DNA of 64,000 bases, from positions 22,894,001 through 22,958,000 of the forward strand of contig JAWQUS010000007.1 of NCBI GenBank assembly GCA_036365455.1, written 5' to 3'. The position numbers were made by a program, and so were the translations under genes. Under the pieces are notes generated by a model. That model saw only the letters and a program-made list of their open reading frames with translations, ran no database searches and was not told the origin of the DNA. Below, piece after piece: positions 1 through 12,100 of this stretch (position 1 is the first letter of the stretch; each line of letters starts with the position of its first letter). This DNA comes from Macrosoma leucophasiata (lineage: Eukaryota; Arthropoda; Insecta; Lepidoptera; Hedylidae).

Positions 1-685
1 TAGTAGTGGCATACTACCACTAGACCACTAATGCATTTAAAGATAGTAAAGGTATTTATAATCTAAAATTGTAAATTATATAAGCTACAATGAAAATATA
101 ACGGAAAGTATTTATAGAGAACTCATTGTCGGATAGCAAAGATTCAGTATGCATTACTGATCTTGCAACAATGATGCACTAGATCCAAATGGATTGCGCG
201 GTGAAAACACTCGTTTGCCGTCGGCGTAGTGCCAAAATGGACTTACTGCCAAAAATGTTTCGAGAAAAATGCAATTTGTCGTATTTTTTTCAACAATCAC
301 GTACAATTACTTTGAAATGCAATACATTTAAGATACAGTAGGTTACTGGCTTGCTGGCAGCTTAGTATTTTTATATTTAGTTTAATGTTTCGATGGTCCT
401 TATGAGCAAATGTGGGTTCTGGAAATACACTACTTTCGGTCGACCAGTCCGACGTTTTAATATTAATGATTTTGCCATATTAATCAACGTATCAGTTGTT
501 ATTCGCTTTAATTTTGTAATTTGACCTATCACAAGCAAATTCTATTATTTCCAAGTGATTAAATAAATTTTTGAGATTGAGTTTTCAGTTTGTTTGTTTT
601 GGTCAACTAAATCAACTGTCCTCTGGAATGAACTCCTCGGAACTATTTGGAAAACTGATAAATTATTCTGATGATACGTTATAGT

Positions 686-948
686 GGTGGCAAATAAGCA
701 TGCACTTGACATTGATAGTTAGTGAATTGCATAACCTATAGACATCTACACTAAATCCGGAGGTAAAAATACAGATGCGTTGCCACCTCTGAGGCTTAAG
801 TTGGTTTGCCCCTGTGATAGTTATTACGGGGCCATACTTCACCATATAACTGGATGGAATACCACAGTGCTGAACAGTAGTATTCGGCGGCAGATAGATT
901 GGGTAACGTGGTGGTGTCTAAACCCTCGCGCTCCGCCACTGTAATTTC
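686..948 (-). repeat. Retroposon R1 copy
   Basis: One of at least 14 copies of an approx. 260-bp family whose forward form runs from GGAGCTCGCGGGCGTAGGCA to a CATTACATAAAAAA end. This copy is in reverse, without the T-run. Confidence 0.6.
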
Positions 949-1240
949 CAGTAATTTCTCTGTCCTTCTACTTATGGCCTACGTGCTTTCATGATAATGT
1001 TTTGCAATTGCAATTAAACTAGTGACAATGCCACTTCATCGAACAAACATCAGTTACACAGGTATACATGTGTGTGCGTCCGCGCAGAGGCGAAGGTGAA
1101 CTTGTTGACGTCGTGCCAATCCAGTCCGAAATAATAATGAAAACATAATGCATTCGGATACAGAAAATGTAGCTCGATTTATGTGCGTGGCGAAATGGAA
1201 AATGTCCATTTGCAACTCTCCTGATCCTGTTCAGTTTATA

Positions 1241-1388
1241 CCGCATTTTCTCGCGTATACAACACTCCCAAACTTCTTCTTATATGTCTCTCCGATGTTT
1301 CTGTCGCTTTCCAGCTACCGTGGTCGAATTAACCTGCCCCTGACGTTTTCCTGAAGTTTGGGAGTGTTGTATACGCGACAAAATCCGC
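1241..1388. mobile_element. Short hairpin element, 36-bp inverted arms
   Basis: Arms 1241-1276 and 1353-1388 match at 33 of 36 positions around GCGTATACAACACTCCCAAA. Looks like a very short MITE. Confidence 0.55.
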
Positions 1389-1544
1389 AAATTTAATTTC
1401 TACAATGTATGATGCTCGCGAAAACGTTAATTTAATACCGTGCATCGGTTAAAAGTATTTTTGGTGAGCTCTTTCCTTTTGACATCATTTGGGTTTTAGT
1501 GATGACATATAACGTAAGTTTAATTTTCCTTATAATCTACATAT

Positions 1545-1734
1545 AAAAATTACGTGTCACAGTTTTGGTCCGCGATGGACTCCTAAACTACTTAACCGAT
1601 TTTAATCAAACTTGCACACCGTGTGCAGTTTGACCCAACTTACCAGATATGATAGCGTACATCTCAATTTATAGTTGCAATATTATGTAAGTACCTAAAT
1701 TGCAACCGTACGAAGCCGGTGCGGGCCGCTATTA
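1545..1734 (+). mobile_element. Helitron-like fragment
   Basis: GGTCCGCGATGGACTCCTAA, TGCACACCGTGTGCAGTTTG and CGAAGCCGGTGCGGGCCGCT; the terminal CTAG has decayed to CTAT. Confidence 0.45.
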
Positions 1735-2848
1735 TAAGACATGAAATTTATGCTGAAATTAGCCTACACATTTGTAATTTTCTTCGATTTTTATTATTTC
1801 AAATATTATTAATAAATAGATCAATTGATTTATTAAATTAAGGATATTATTATATCAAGGATAATAAATATTACATCTATACAATACTAAGCTCGTGGAG
1901 GCTTTTGAACTATTGGAATAGCTGCCATATGGACGCGGATAGGCCGGCAATGTATGACAGCTCAGATTTGTTGGAGATACCTAACAGTGTGCAAGGAATA
2001 TATTTATTTATTAGGAATTAAGTTAGGAATCTCCCATATTTTGAACAGACGCACTCAAGCAAATCCAAAATAGGTACTATCTTGGGCTATCCTTATTGCA
2101 AACGCTGTTTTCTCACAGCAACGATTCCCTGAGGGAATTAACCATAACACTATTTGTCGGACTCTACAGTGGAATTACCTACCCGCATTTATACCCGTTT
2201 AACTATTTTAACTAAGAACTGTCAATCCGCCATTTTGTATCGCTTACTTACGCTTTGCGCGTAGTCAATTCGGTATTTTTTTTTTCAATATGTCAGATTT
2301 TCTTTTTGTATGTCAACACATATGTGAATAAAATAAAGAATGTACGTGTGAAGAGAGCGATGAGTGATGAATAAAGAAGTACCTAGTAGGTACGGGCGGT
2401 TTGTAAAAATGGATATATTTGAAGTTCCATACTCTGTCAACCCTTACAAGACTTGACTTGAAGATACATAATACAGAAACAGGATTTTGGTGTTTGTAGT
2501 CTGAATGTAAATATAGGTATTATGACAATAAAGATCTCCGTTTCTTGGCTAAAATCAATACATATAAAAATTCATTGTAGCTACATTAATAGTGGGTACT
2601 CATGTCAGCACACCTAACAATTAATCAACAGAAGAAAACAAAAACAATATACTGTTCCATTACCGGCACGTTATAATTGGGCGGCCATTGTCTGAGTGAT
2701 TGTAATGCGCGGGACGCTAGGATGCGCGCACGTTGATGTCGGCTGCAAGGACCCGCCGAGTGCCGCGGAGTTACGTAAGGGGCCTTAGTCTGAGATACAC
2801 GACCACGCTCACATTTTACTTTGAATGAAAGTCTAACTTACAATTTTT

Positions 2849-3103
2849 TTTTTTTTTATGTATTGGAAGTGGTAAACAAGCGTGCAGTTCACATTGATGT
2901 TAAGTGATGACTGCAGCCTATAGACACCCACACAAAGACAAAGGTCAAAATGCGGATGCGTTACCACTCCTGAGGCCTAAGGTGTTATGCCTCTGTGCCG
3001 GAAATTACAGGGCCGTACATTACCACCTGACCGGAACACAATATATTAGGTAATGCGGTGGTGCCTACGCCCGCGAGCTCCGTCACTGAAGCTCTACCAC
3101 CAG
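2849..3103 (-). repeat. Retroposon R1 copy, near full length
   Basis: Starts with a T-run and TTATGTATTGGAAGTGGTAA, ends CGCGAGCTCCGTCACTGAAG. The A-rich end on the minus strand suggests a retroposon. Confidence 0.72.
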
Positions 3104-3205
3104 TAACAATTACAATACTAATTATTAATTATTTTCCATTTCGCCACGCACATAAATTGAGCCACATTTTCTGTATCCGAATGCATTATGTTTTCATTAT
3201 TATTT

Positions 3206-3430
3206 GACGACCCGGTTAGTCCAGCGGTGTAAGATGACCGTTTGATTCGAAGGATCGCGGGTTCGATCCCCGCACCGGGACAAATATTTGTATGGCCTAC
3301 AGATATTTGTTTCGGGTCTGGGTGTTTGTGTATGTGGTGTATGTGTACAACGGCACCCACGACACAGGTTTATACCAAGTGTGGGGCTGTGAGCATAAGC
3401 GTATTATTGTATTATTATTATTATAATTAA
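3206..3430 (+). mobile_element. tRNA-derived SINE G, copy 1
   Basis: Head GACCCGGTTAGTCCAGCGG with B-box GGGTTCGATCC, then ACAAATATTTGTATGGCCTA and a (ATT)n tail. Confidence 0.75.
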
Positions 3431-3521
3431 GTTCAATTGTGTGATGTTAATGTAATACTAATTTATTTCACTCTTTACTCAGTAAAGTTTTGCTTCGAGG
3501 AGATAGATTCAAAGACCGTGA

Positions 3522-3902
3522 TAAGGCTCAAGGTCACTCAGAGAGCGATGGAGAGGGCTATGCTCGGAGTACTCTGTGAGATCGAATCAGAAATGAGGAG
3601 ATCCGCATGAGGACCAAAGTAACCGACATAGCCCATCGAATAGCGAAACTCAAGTGGCAGTGGGCAGAGCACATAGCTCGCAGAACTGACGGCCGTTGGG
3701 GCAGAAGAGTTCTAGAGTGGCGACCGCGTACCGGAAGACGAAGCGTAGGCAGGCCCCCCACGAGGTGGACCGACGACCTGGTGAAGGTCGCGGGCAATCG
3801 TTGGATGAGGGCGGCCCAGGACCGTTCGTTGTGGCATTCTTTGGGGGAGGCCTTTGTCCAGCAGTGGACGTCTTTTGGCTGAAATGATGATGATGATAAT
3901 AC
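3522..3902 (+). mobile_element. 3' end of an RTE-type LINE with (ATG)n tail
   Basis: Frame 3607-3882 encodes KWQWAEHIARRTDGRWGRRV through GRPPTRWTDDLVKVAG, the conserved C-terminal region of RTE-like ORF2, then ends in AGCAGTGGACGTCTTTTGG and a GATGATGATGAT tail. Heavily 5'-truncated. Confidence 0.75.
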
Positions 3903-4709
3903 TCTGAATGGAAGTCTAACTTTTGATAGTAATTTTGTTTAACAGTGTAACGAACTGTTGCAATATTAAGTATTTTACTCTTTATTTGGTAAAGATTTGC
4001 GTCTACAATATAAATTCATAAGCCACACCCAGACTTTAATTTGAATGATAGTACCTATTTCTACCTAAATGCTAGTATTACATTTCACAATATTCTTCTG
4101 ATTGCTGTTAATTTTATGTTCTCTTACTTGAGCAGTGCTTCCCAAAATCAGAGTTTGGATTCAGCACGAAACAAATTTAGTAGTTATAGTTTCAAAGAAA
4201 ATCTCAATGCGGTCTGTGTATCTTTCGAAAGAGAAACATGTACATTATTTATTCGTCAGATTACTAAATTTGTGTGGGTGTACCGGCATCGTTTTAAGTG
4301 TCAAAGTAAAAAAAATACAATGAGTCATCGAAATGGTCATCAAAATAAACCTGGAGTATCTTACAATCTACCAACAACCATGGAAGCCAAGCTATTAAAT
4401 ACCACGTCAAGCACCACAGTGTCTTCATATTGTGTATCAGAAGTCGAATGGTAATTCAAATTACTTACAGCCCTTATGCCTAATGCTAATGCCCTTTCAA
4501 CATTACATAGAAATATACTCATAGCTTTGGAACTAAAATTTTATCATAAAAATAATCTCTTTGCTAACAAAGTATAACAATCATATTAATCTTTCAAATA
4601 AGTCAGGCATCGTATCAAGAACCGGTGATAACGATACAACGAATACCCATGTATACTTGATTCACGAAAATAACACATTTACGGCATATGAGAATCGTAT
4701 ACAAGCAAA

Positions 4710-4885
4710 TTTTTTTTTTTATGTAATGGAAGTGGCAAACAAGCATGCAGTTCACATTGATGTTAAGTGATGACTGCAGCCTATAGACACCCACACAAAG
4801 ACCAAGGTCAAAATGCAGATGCGTTACCACTCCTGAGGCCTAAGGCGTTATGCCACTGTGCCGGAAATTACAGGGCTGTACATTC
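4710..4885 (-). repeat. Retroposon R1 copy, 5'-truncated
   Basis: T-run, then GGAAGTGGCAAACAAGCATG and CCTGAGGCCTAAGGCG; lacks the GAGCTC end. Confidence 0.7.
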
Positions 4886-5762
4886 AAATCAATTATTATT
4901 CAAATCAAAAACTAATTGAAGACGAATTATATTGTTTTATATGCATTTTTTGCTTGCAAGTATTCTCTACATTCTTGCTACTTGTTGGCTTCCATCACCA
5001 CACAAACGTATCATATAAATCTAAAGATATCTATCCGATTATACCAATAAAATCGTTAGAAAAAAGGCAAGGTGACTATTGAGATGTTTAAGCCGCGGTA
5101 AGTAATATTTTTATACTTAACAAAGATGCAAAAAAACATCTCGTTCGCAATCCTAGCCGTCCGTGACATGAAAATAAGTCTAGACTATAATTCTCGCAGT
5201 GGCCTATAATCTGAGACGTAATCGCGATATACGACAAAGAAATTGCTGACATTGATACAAAGTATGCGCAAAATCTGTACGAGATTAACATCATAAAATT
5301 TCATAAGTTTTTGAAAAATTACCCAAAACGAATTTGAAAAAAGAACCTCTCGCATATCACAAAAACAGCGTCAACATTATGATGCCCATTTAAGGCGTAA
5401 TTTCTTCTTCTTAAACTGGCCACGTATCAGGTACGCCAAGTCAACCGTGAAACGTGTACAATATTTTTTTTGTGTGACTAACCAATGTAGTTTTTGTAAG
5501 AGTTACATTCGCATGAACATTACACGCGTACCTATACACTTGTTTTTGCGCGACTATTGACTATAGGCTAGTGAGGTACCTGAATGAAAACTCGCCGGCG
5601 ACTACGACCTTGGCGAGAACGTCGCCTTTTATCTGGGGGCACGGTATCTGACAAACATTTGGGCGGCATTGAGCAAGGTAAATACACGTGACCTTGGCAG
5701 GAGTTTAATGGAGAGTTTTCACGAGATAAGTATACTAGTGATTTAATAGAAAAAACACTCAC
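4886..5762. other. AT-rich gene-free stretch, presumed sky intron 2
   Basis: No coding signal, RNA gene or repeat family was recognised. If sky continues leftward, this is intronic. Confidence 0.5.
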
Positions 5763-6122
5763 CTGTCTGACCATTTCCCAGTAGAAGCCAACGAGCATGG
5801 ATTTTTCATGTTGGTGCAAGCGACAGAGGGCCGGCCAGAGGGAGGCTCGGACGGAGCTGTTGATCGGCCACGAGTTCTCGCGGATGAGGAGCTTGAGTTC
5901 TCGCTTGCGAACCTGCTGGATGAGGGGCTCGACCTCCTCGTAGGTTTTCAGCGGGGCCTTCTTGCCTGCGAATAACGGCGTGGGTAAGCACTGCGTCCAT
6001 ACGGGCGGGGGTTCGGGGGTGGCGAGGGATTCGGCGCTGGGCGCTCGGAACGCGGCCGGTTCTATGTACATCGCAATGTTGGCGGTGCACACATGCTTTC
6101 GGTGCGCGCGCGCCTGCGGCAC
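5763..6122 (-). CDS. sky: sky exon 2 and its possible alternative first-exon extension
   Basis: The part 5965-5763 is the conserved TBC start. Upstream the frame stays open to an ATG at 6122 (second ATG at 6071), adding 52 residues (MPQARAHRKH...) that are rich in Ala and Pro and not recognisably conserved. An acceptor-like CAG sits exactly at the conserved boundary (TTATTCGCAG before GCAAGAAG). The block 5800-6240 is strongly GC/CpG-rich in an AT-rich region. Either this is an internal exon whose upstream frame is open by chance, or a second promoter gives a 120-codon first exon. Confidence 0.6.
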
Positions 6123-9100
6123 TGCCGCCCGCCGGCGCGAGCTTCGCCAGCCTCCGGAAAACGCGATAGCGCCCCGCTGTCACCCGTTCGATTGTTTATC
6201 TGACCGTGCGACCGCCGACGCGGTCCAATAGGCCGAGTAACGCACGCAACTTAATATTGAAGTTGGGTCGTGCGTGAAAATATGCTTTTACACAGACAAT
6301 TTCATTGGGCTGTTAATTGATATTATGTTACAGTACAGTTAATCATAAATCATCTGATATGATTCATCCTTTGGCTCGATGGCTTATTTGTAAGAAGCCA
6401 CTACTAGTATCCCGATGTTCCGAATCCGTTAGTCAGCTAAGAAAATATTGTAATTATTTATATAAGCATTTAATAAGCAAGCTATTTAATAAGTGATGTT
6501 GATCCTCCAGAATTTGGATAAATGCGTAGACTCGCCCGCTTTTGAACTGAACAATAAAATTTGTATGTAGTTACTTAACTATGTTCTTTCTTGGCGGTGT
6601 TGCATAAAAGCAAATGTTTAAGTAAAAAAAATGTTGACAGTTTAACATTTCCATAAGTAAATACCACTGCCTACCACATCGGGTGTGTAGTTGTGTTCAT
6701 TAAAAACAATAACGCCTAAGAAACTTTTGAAAGGCATATATTTCAACCACCACAACATTGTTGTTAATTCTCAAGGCATCATAAAACAAGAGAGAAGGCC
6801 AATGGAATTAAATGAACACATTTCCAAATGAACTTCAATAAAATGTATCAACCGAAAAATGGTAAACAAATGTAAACATTACGGCATAGCGAATAACAAC
6901 GTGCATAATTGTAAAAATAGTCGCCGAATTATAGCAAAAACGCACGCAAGACGTTGGCGGCGAGCCAATTGAACGGTTTCGTGGCGCGTACAGCGTGAAT
7001 AGCCAGTGAAGCGAGTTTTTTATGCACGTTTATATGCTGTACAATAATAAATAGACATTAATATTTTTTACTAGGTTAAATACAATTAAACATTAAAACC
7101 AAAAGGCACGTTAAAATTTCGCCTTAACAGAAAACCGATAATCACTTGGGCCCGTACCATGACGTCTCATTGTGATTCTTCAATTTAGACGCTGCCAAAA
7201 AAATTTTTAAGCGTTATTATTGAAAAATATTAGCGTTCTGTACTTCTCCTACACATAAACTCTATGTGTGCCAAATTCCGTATGCGTAATTTTCGTAAAA
7301 ATGGGTCCTAAGTTTTTCCTTCACGTATTAATATGAAAAAAAGACCTTTCATGACAAGATTTATAGAAGAAATATAGGTACAAGATATTTATTGAATGTA
7401 TTGACGTTACGACGTTACCACTGCCACGGAAAACACATCGATTTTACGTAAAATGTGATTATCACTCAAATGCATTATTATCTTGTCAACTATACTATAA
7501 TTTACAAAGAAAACGGTAAACAAACAAGCAGATTTATGAGGCGATACGTAATAAAACACGTAACAATTTACGACAAAACATTTTTAGAAACCCGTGTCAC
7601 TAACATATCACCATTAAGTATAATATATGAAAATGTAAATAAAAATAAATACATATCGAACTTTAACTGGTGGTAGATCTCCAGTGTCGGAGCTCGCGGG
7701 CGTAGGCACCACCGCACTACCTAATCTACTTGCCGGCACAGAGGCATAATACCTTAGGCCTCAGGAGTGACAATGCATCTACGTTGAAATCTCTAGTTTC
7801 ATGTAGATGTTTATAGGCTAGAGTATTACTTACCATCAATATAAACTGTACGCTTGTTTGCCACTTCGAAAGATAAAAAAAGAACTGTATTTTGATCGCG
7901 TGGGACGATACTGCGAGCAAATACCTAAATATGCTAACTATTAATTAATATTCTTTTAATTAACATGGACTCACTGATATGATAATACTAATCACGTGTT
8001 TATCGGTTATTGAAAAATAAAATATCAGATAGCGTTAATGACTTCGTGGTGGAATAGGAGCAGGCCATCTCGGTACTTGGCGTTAACCCATCATCAACCT
8101 AACAGGGACCTTCGGGCGTTGGATTAGGGTACGTGTGTCGCTCGAATGGAGATGGGTTCCGATCTGGTTGATGTACAAGTGTTCCGTATGGTACACCGCT
8201 AGTGTGGGTTTAGTTTTCAATCCAATTTTTCTTAAGTGTGCCTGGCAGCGGGCGGCTGACGTGTGTATGAAAAATCCAGCCGCTAATGGCGGACGTGTTA
8301 GAATACCGCGAAGTTTTAGTGAGTAAGCGTCGCACGCAGTCTGTTCCTCTAAGCACTGGACAAACAAACAAGATTTTCGCGATAAAATAAAAGAAATTCT
8401 GATAAGCAATCGATTCGAGAGGAGGGATAAAAAATACTGTTTACTGGAAGAGCCGATTTTTCTTTTTCTTCTATGAAGGAATTGAAAAAATTGATGATTT
8501 AACGGTTAAATTTTATTTTTAAATTGGTATTCATTGGTATCCTATTAGATTATTATTATAAGTCATTCACTATAGGTAGCTTGTAACCCGACAATGAAAA
8601 AGTGTCCTTGTAGAACAATGTGAAATAAATAATTTAGTTTTTGTGATTTTGTTTTTTTTTCAATTCTAAAGATACTTACCAACAACTGGCTCATTTCCAT
8701 TATTATTATATAAGCAGTAAGAGTGCTTTTATTAAAAATAAATACCTATCTTAACATTGATCTTAAATAAATGTGTACATAAATAAAAATGCACAGTCAT
8801 ATAGACCGGCAGGCCGCGTGGGAGTGTTAGGTAAAATCGCGCAGATAACGCGAGGTTATCGAGCTGCGGCCGGTGAACGGATACCGTAACGTTACGCCTA
8901 TTAGCGAGTTTTTTTTTATAATGTACACAATTCGGCAGATATATTGTGTATAAAAAAACCTTTCCTGCTTCCGAAACATTTAGTTATTACAGGTACTAAA
9001 AATACAAACATTTTTGGCTAATGTATGAAGCTTTAACATAGCTTTAAACTTAGTTTTTTTAGTTTAAAAAATTGTAAAGTGTGTTTTTGATTAGGCACAT

Positions 9101-12100
9101 TATGTCCAGTATAAGGTGTCATAGATGGACTCAATGTATCTAATAATTATTCAACGAAAATACACATACGTCATTTTAATTATAAAACGAATCTTTGTTT
9201 AAAAATAACAACCAACCCAAAAAACTGTAGCACACCGCAGAATTTTGTTTCACAGACGTTTCAAACTATTCCTTAATTTCTCTTACTTACTCTTTACTTT
9301 GTAATTGTGTACTTCCTAAAGTTAAACGTTCGACACGTCATGTAACAAAATAAGTAGTAGGTAGGTAATACTTTCATTCAGTGTCTGTAGGCACTGTGAG
9401 CAGTCTATGAATCTTGCCCTTATCATACCGCGGACTCTCCGCCAAAATTCCATAAAAACGCTTAATTTGGTCTCTATTACACAGACATCAATCAGTGACG
9501 TGTTTTTATACGTGCACCTGTGTGCGTAGCACGTAGAGAATACCAAACGTCTCCCATAAAAGGGAGGAGGTTGGGTGAGGCGGGGAAATCGGGAGGGACG
9601 TTGCTCAAAGAATTCAACGAACCTCGCAATTATTTCATTAGTTTTCATTCGAGGACCTTAGATTAGTACCTCATTTAAGGTGATATACACATTACTACTC
9701 TCTGAAACAATATAAAAAGATTAACTTTGGCTAAGATAGTTTAAAATATCACTGGTATGTTACGTACCAATGGACATTTGTAACGTCACACAATATAAAC
9801 CATGCATGTCTGGTTCGTACAGATTAGAGTGCTCTTCTAAATTTTAAAGCGACCTACATATTGGATGTACTAAATAAATCGAACTCGATCCAAATAAAAA
9901 TATTTGTAAATTTGCTAACTGGTATCTCATGACGCAAAGCATTAAGTAAAATAAAAACATTCAGGAGATCAGAGCGTTTTTGATATAGCTGTAAAAATAT
10001 AAGGGTTCATTCATTAACACTCCGAAGGTGGATTTCACCAACGTTTTTAACTAAGTTCAATGCTCAACCCGAGTTTAAAACTAATGGTGAACAGCAATAG
10101 CATTCCGGCATTTTTGCAAGATCTGTGGTGCGACCGCCTATCGACATTGCTATTGTCGTTGTCATTGCTGTCAAATTTTCATATCGATTTTTTCTTTAAC
10201 TAAATAACAATAACCGAAATAATTTACCATTATCGCTTGTTTCTCATCTACGAAAGCAAGAAAAACGATCAGATTATCACTACTACTTTTAAAGAAGCTA
10301 CAAATCGACATAAAAATTTGACAGCAATGACAACGACAATAGCAATTTCGATAGGCGGTCGCACCCCTGGTAACTGGCAAAAAAGCCAATACATACAACG
10401 ATACTGGCAGAAATAACGACAAAAAATAAAGGTAAACATAATCATTGGAGTTCCGTCTTGCAATAGACAGCTTATAAACTTTGTACTTAAAATTGCAAAA
10501 ACGTGTGGTTAAAGTAAGTCGCATACATTAACCCGACCTTTAAATTTTAAGTACAGAGCCGTGTATCTTTATCGACGCAAAGTATAATAATAACAAAATT
10601 GAAAGGTCAGATGGCTGGGACACCAGATTTTGCTACACTCTCAACTTTATACATATTCACAAAATACATCATTCCTTGACATATACATCCAGTTACATGC
10701 AAAAACTGGTACAAAATGGTAGACCGTATCCGTGACCATTGTCTGTCTGTTTGTTTGCTAATTAATTACACAAGAATGTACTTATTATTATTATTGATTT
10801 ATTCAGTACATTTCAAAATACACTTTTATACAATAAGTACCGCACCACGAAAACCTCACAAGGTTTATCTGGGCGCCGGTGAGTCGCTAATTTTAGGCTT
10901 AGTGTAGTACCTTTTTAATTTATTACAGAAAAATTTATACATAATTTGCAAATCTACAGGAAGTTTATTTAAATAATGAGATATTAGATAATTATCACTC
11001 TAGTCCCATAGAAATTGTTGCTTTTTGGCAGAATATACTTGTTTCGATTTATGAGTGTTCTCATGTATACAGGTCTTATATTTTTTAAATAGGCAGGTAA
11101 ACCTAGTTTGTTATTATAGTCCTACCTAGTCTTGTAGTTATTTCGGGCAAGAGTTCCAAACATCCGTACCCACAAACTTTCGAATTCATAATATTAGTAA
11201 GTAGGATGTTTTAGTTTTTTAGAAAGTACATTAAAGTGTTTTTCTTGATGTAGATCATCAGTAACAGTATCAGGAGTATCAGGACCGGGATATCTGGCGC
11301 TCCGCACTCTGCCTACCTCGTAAGGGAATTGGCGTGAATTTACATACACAGATAATATCAATTAAATACATAAAAAAAAAAAGATCCGGACGAATTGAGG
11401 ACCTCCTCCTTTTTTCGAAGTCGGTTAAAAACGAATACATGCACTTCAGAATCAAACACAGTTGACAAGGATGATAAACAACCTAATTTATACTAATCAT
11501 AGCAACGACATCTGCCGAGATAGTGTGTGGACTATACAGCTATTATAATGCATTGTTATTATTAATCCATTGACGTTCACGCATACATTAATAGATGTCA
11601 CTAGTTATTCGTTCGAAAACACGAAATACGAAAAGGTGCGTCTACGGCGCTGCGGTCAGCCGTCCACTTGTAGTAGAACTTTAGAAGTTAGAACTTTTTT
11701 TTAATGTAACTAAGATGACAAACAAGCATGCAGTTCACACTGATGTTGAGTGAGGACTGCAGGTTATAGACATTTACACAAAAGCCAGACGTCAAAATGC
11801 AGATGCCGGAGACCTTATTTGTTGTCTCTGTGATAGTTATTACGTGCACTAACGGAAGATTTCTCCTCCGCTAATGGGCGGTAGGGTCGTCACGTCCCGA
11901 CGCCGACAATAACTAGTGCCAGTGTCTTCCGCACAGAGGACTAGATTAGGGTTACCAACTTATTTTACAAAAAATAAAGTATATTTGGTCTCAGAAGAAT
12001 ATTTAAGAGTATTTTAGAAAAACGAACAGTATTTTATTTATTTAATGTTTTAAATACAAATTTTTTAGAGCTTCAGGCACAACTTTTGAATTTACTAAAG

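Noticed and set aside
4041..4454. 137-codon frame as a gene
   Set aside because: Begins with TTG, matches no family I recognise and has no clear gene context. An internal acceptor-like and donor-like pair exists but is not enough.
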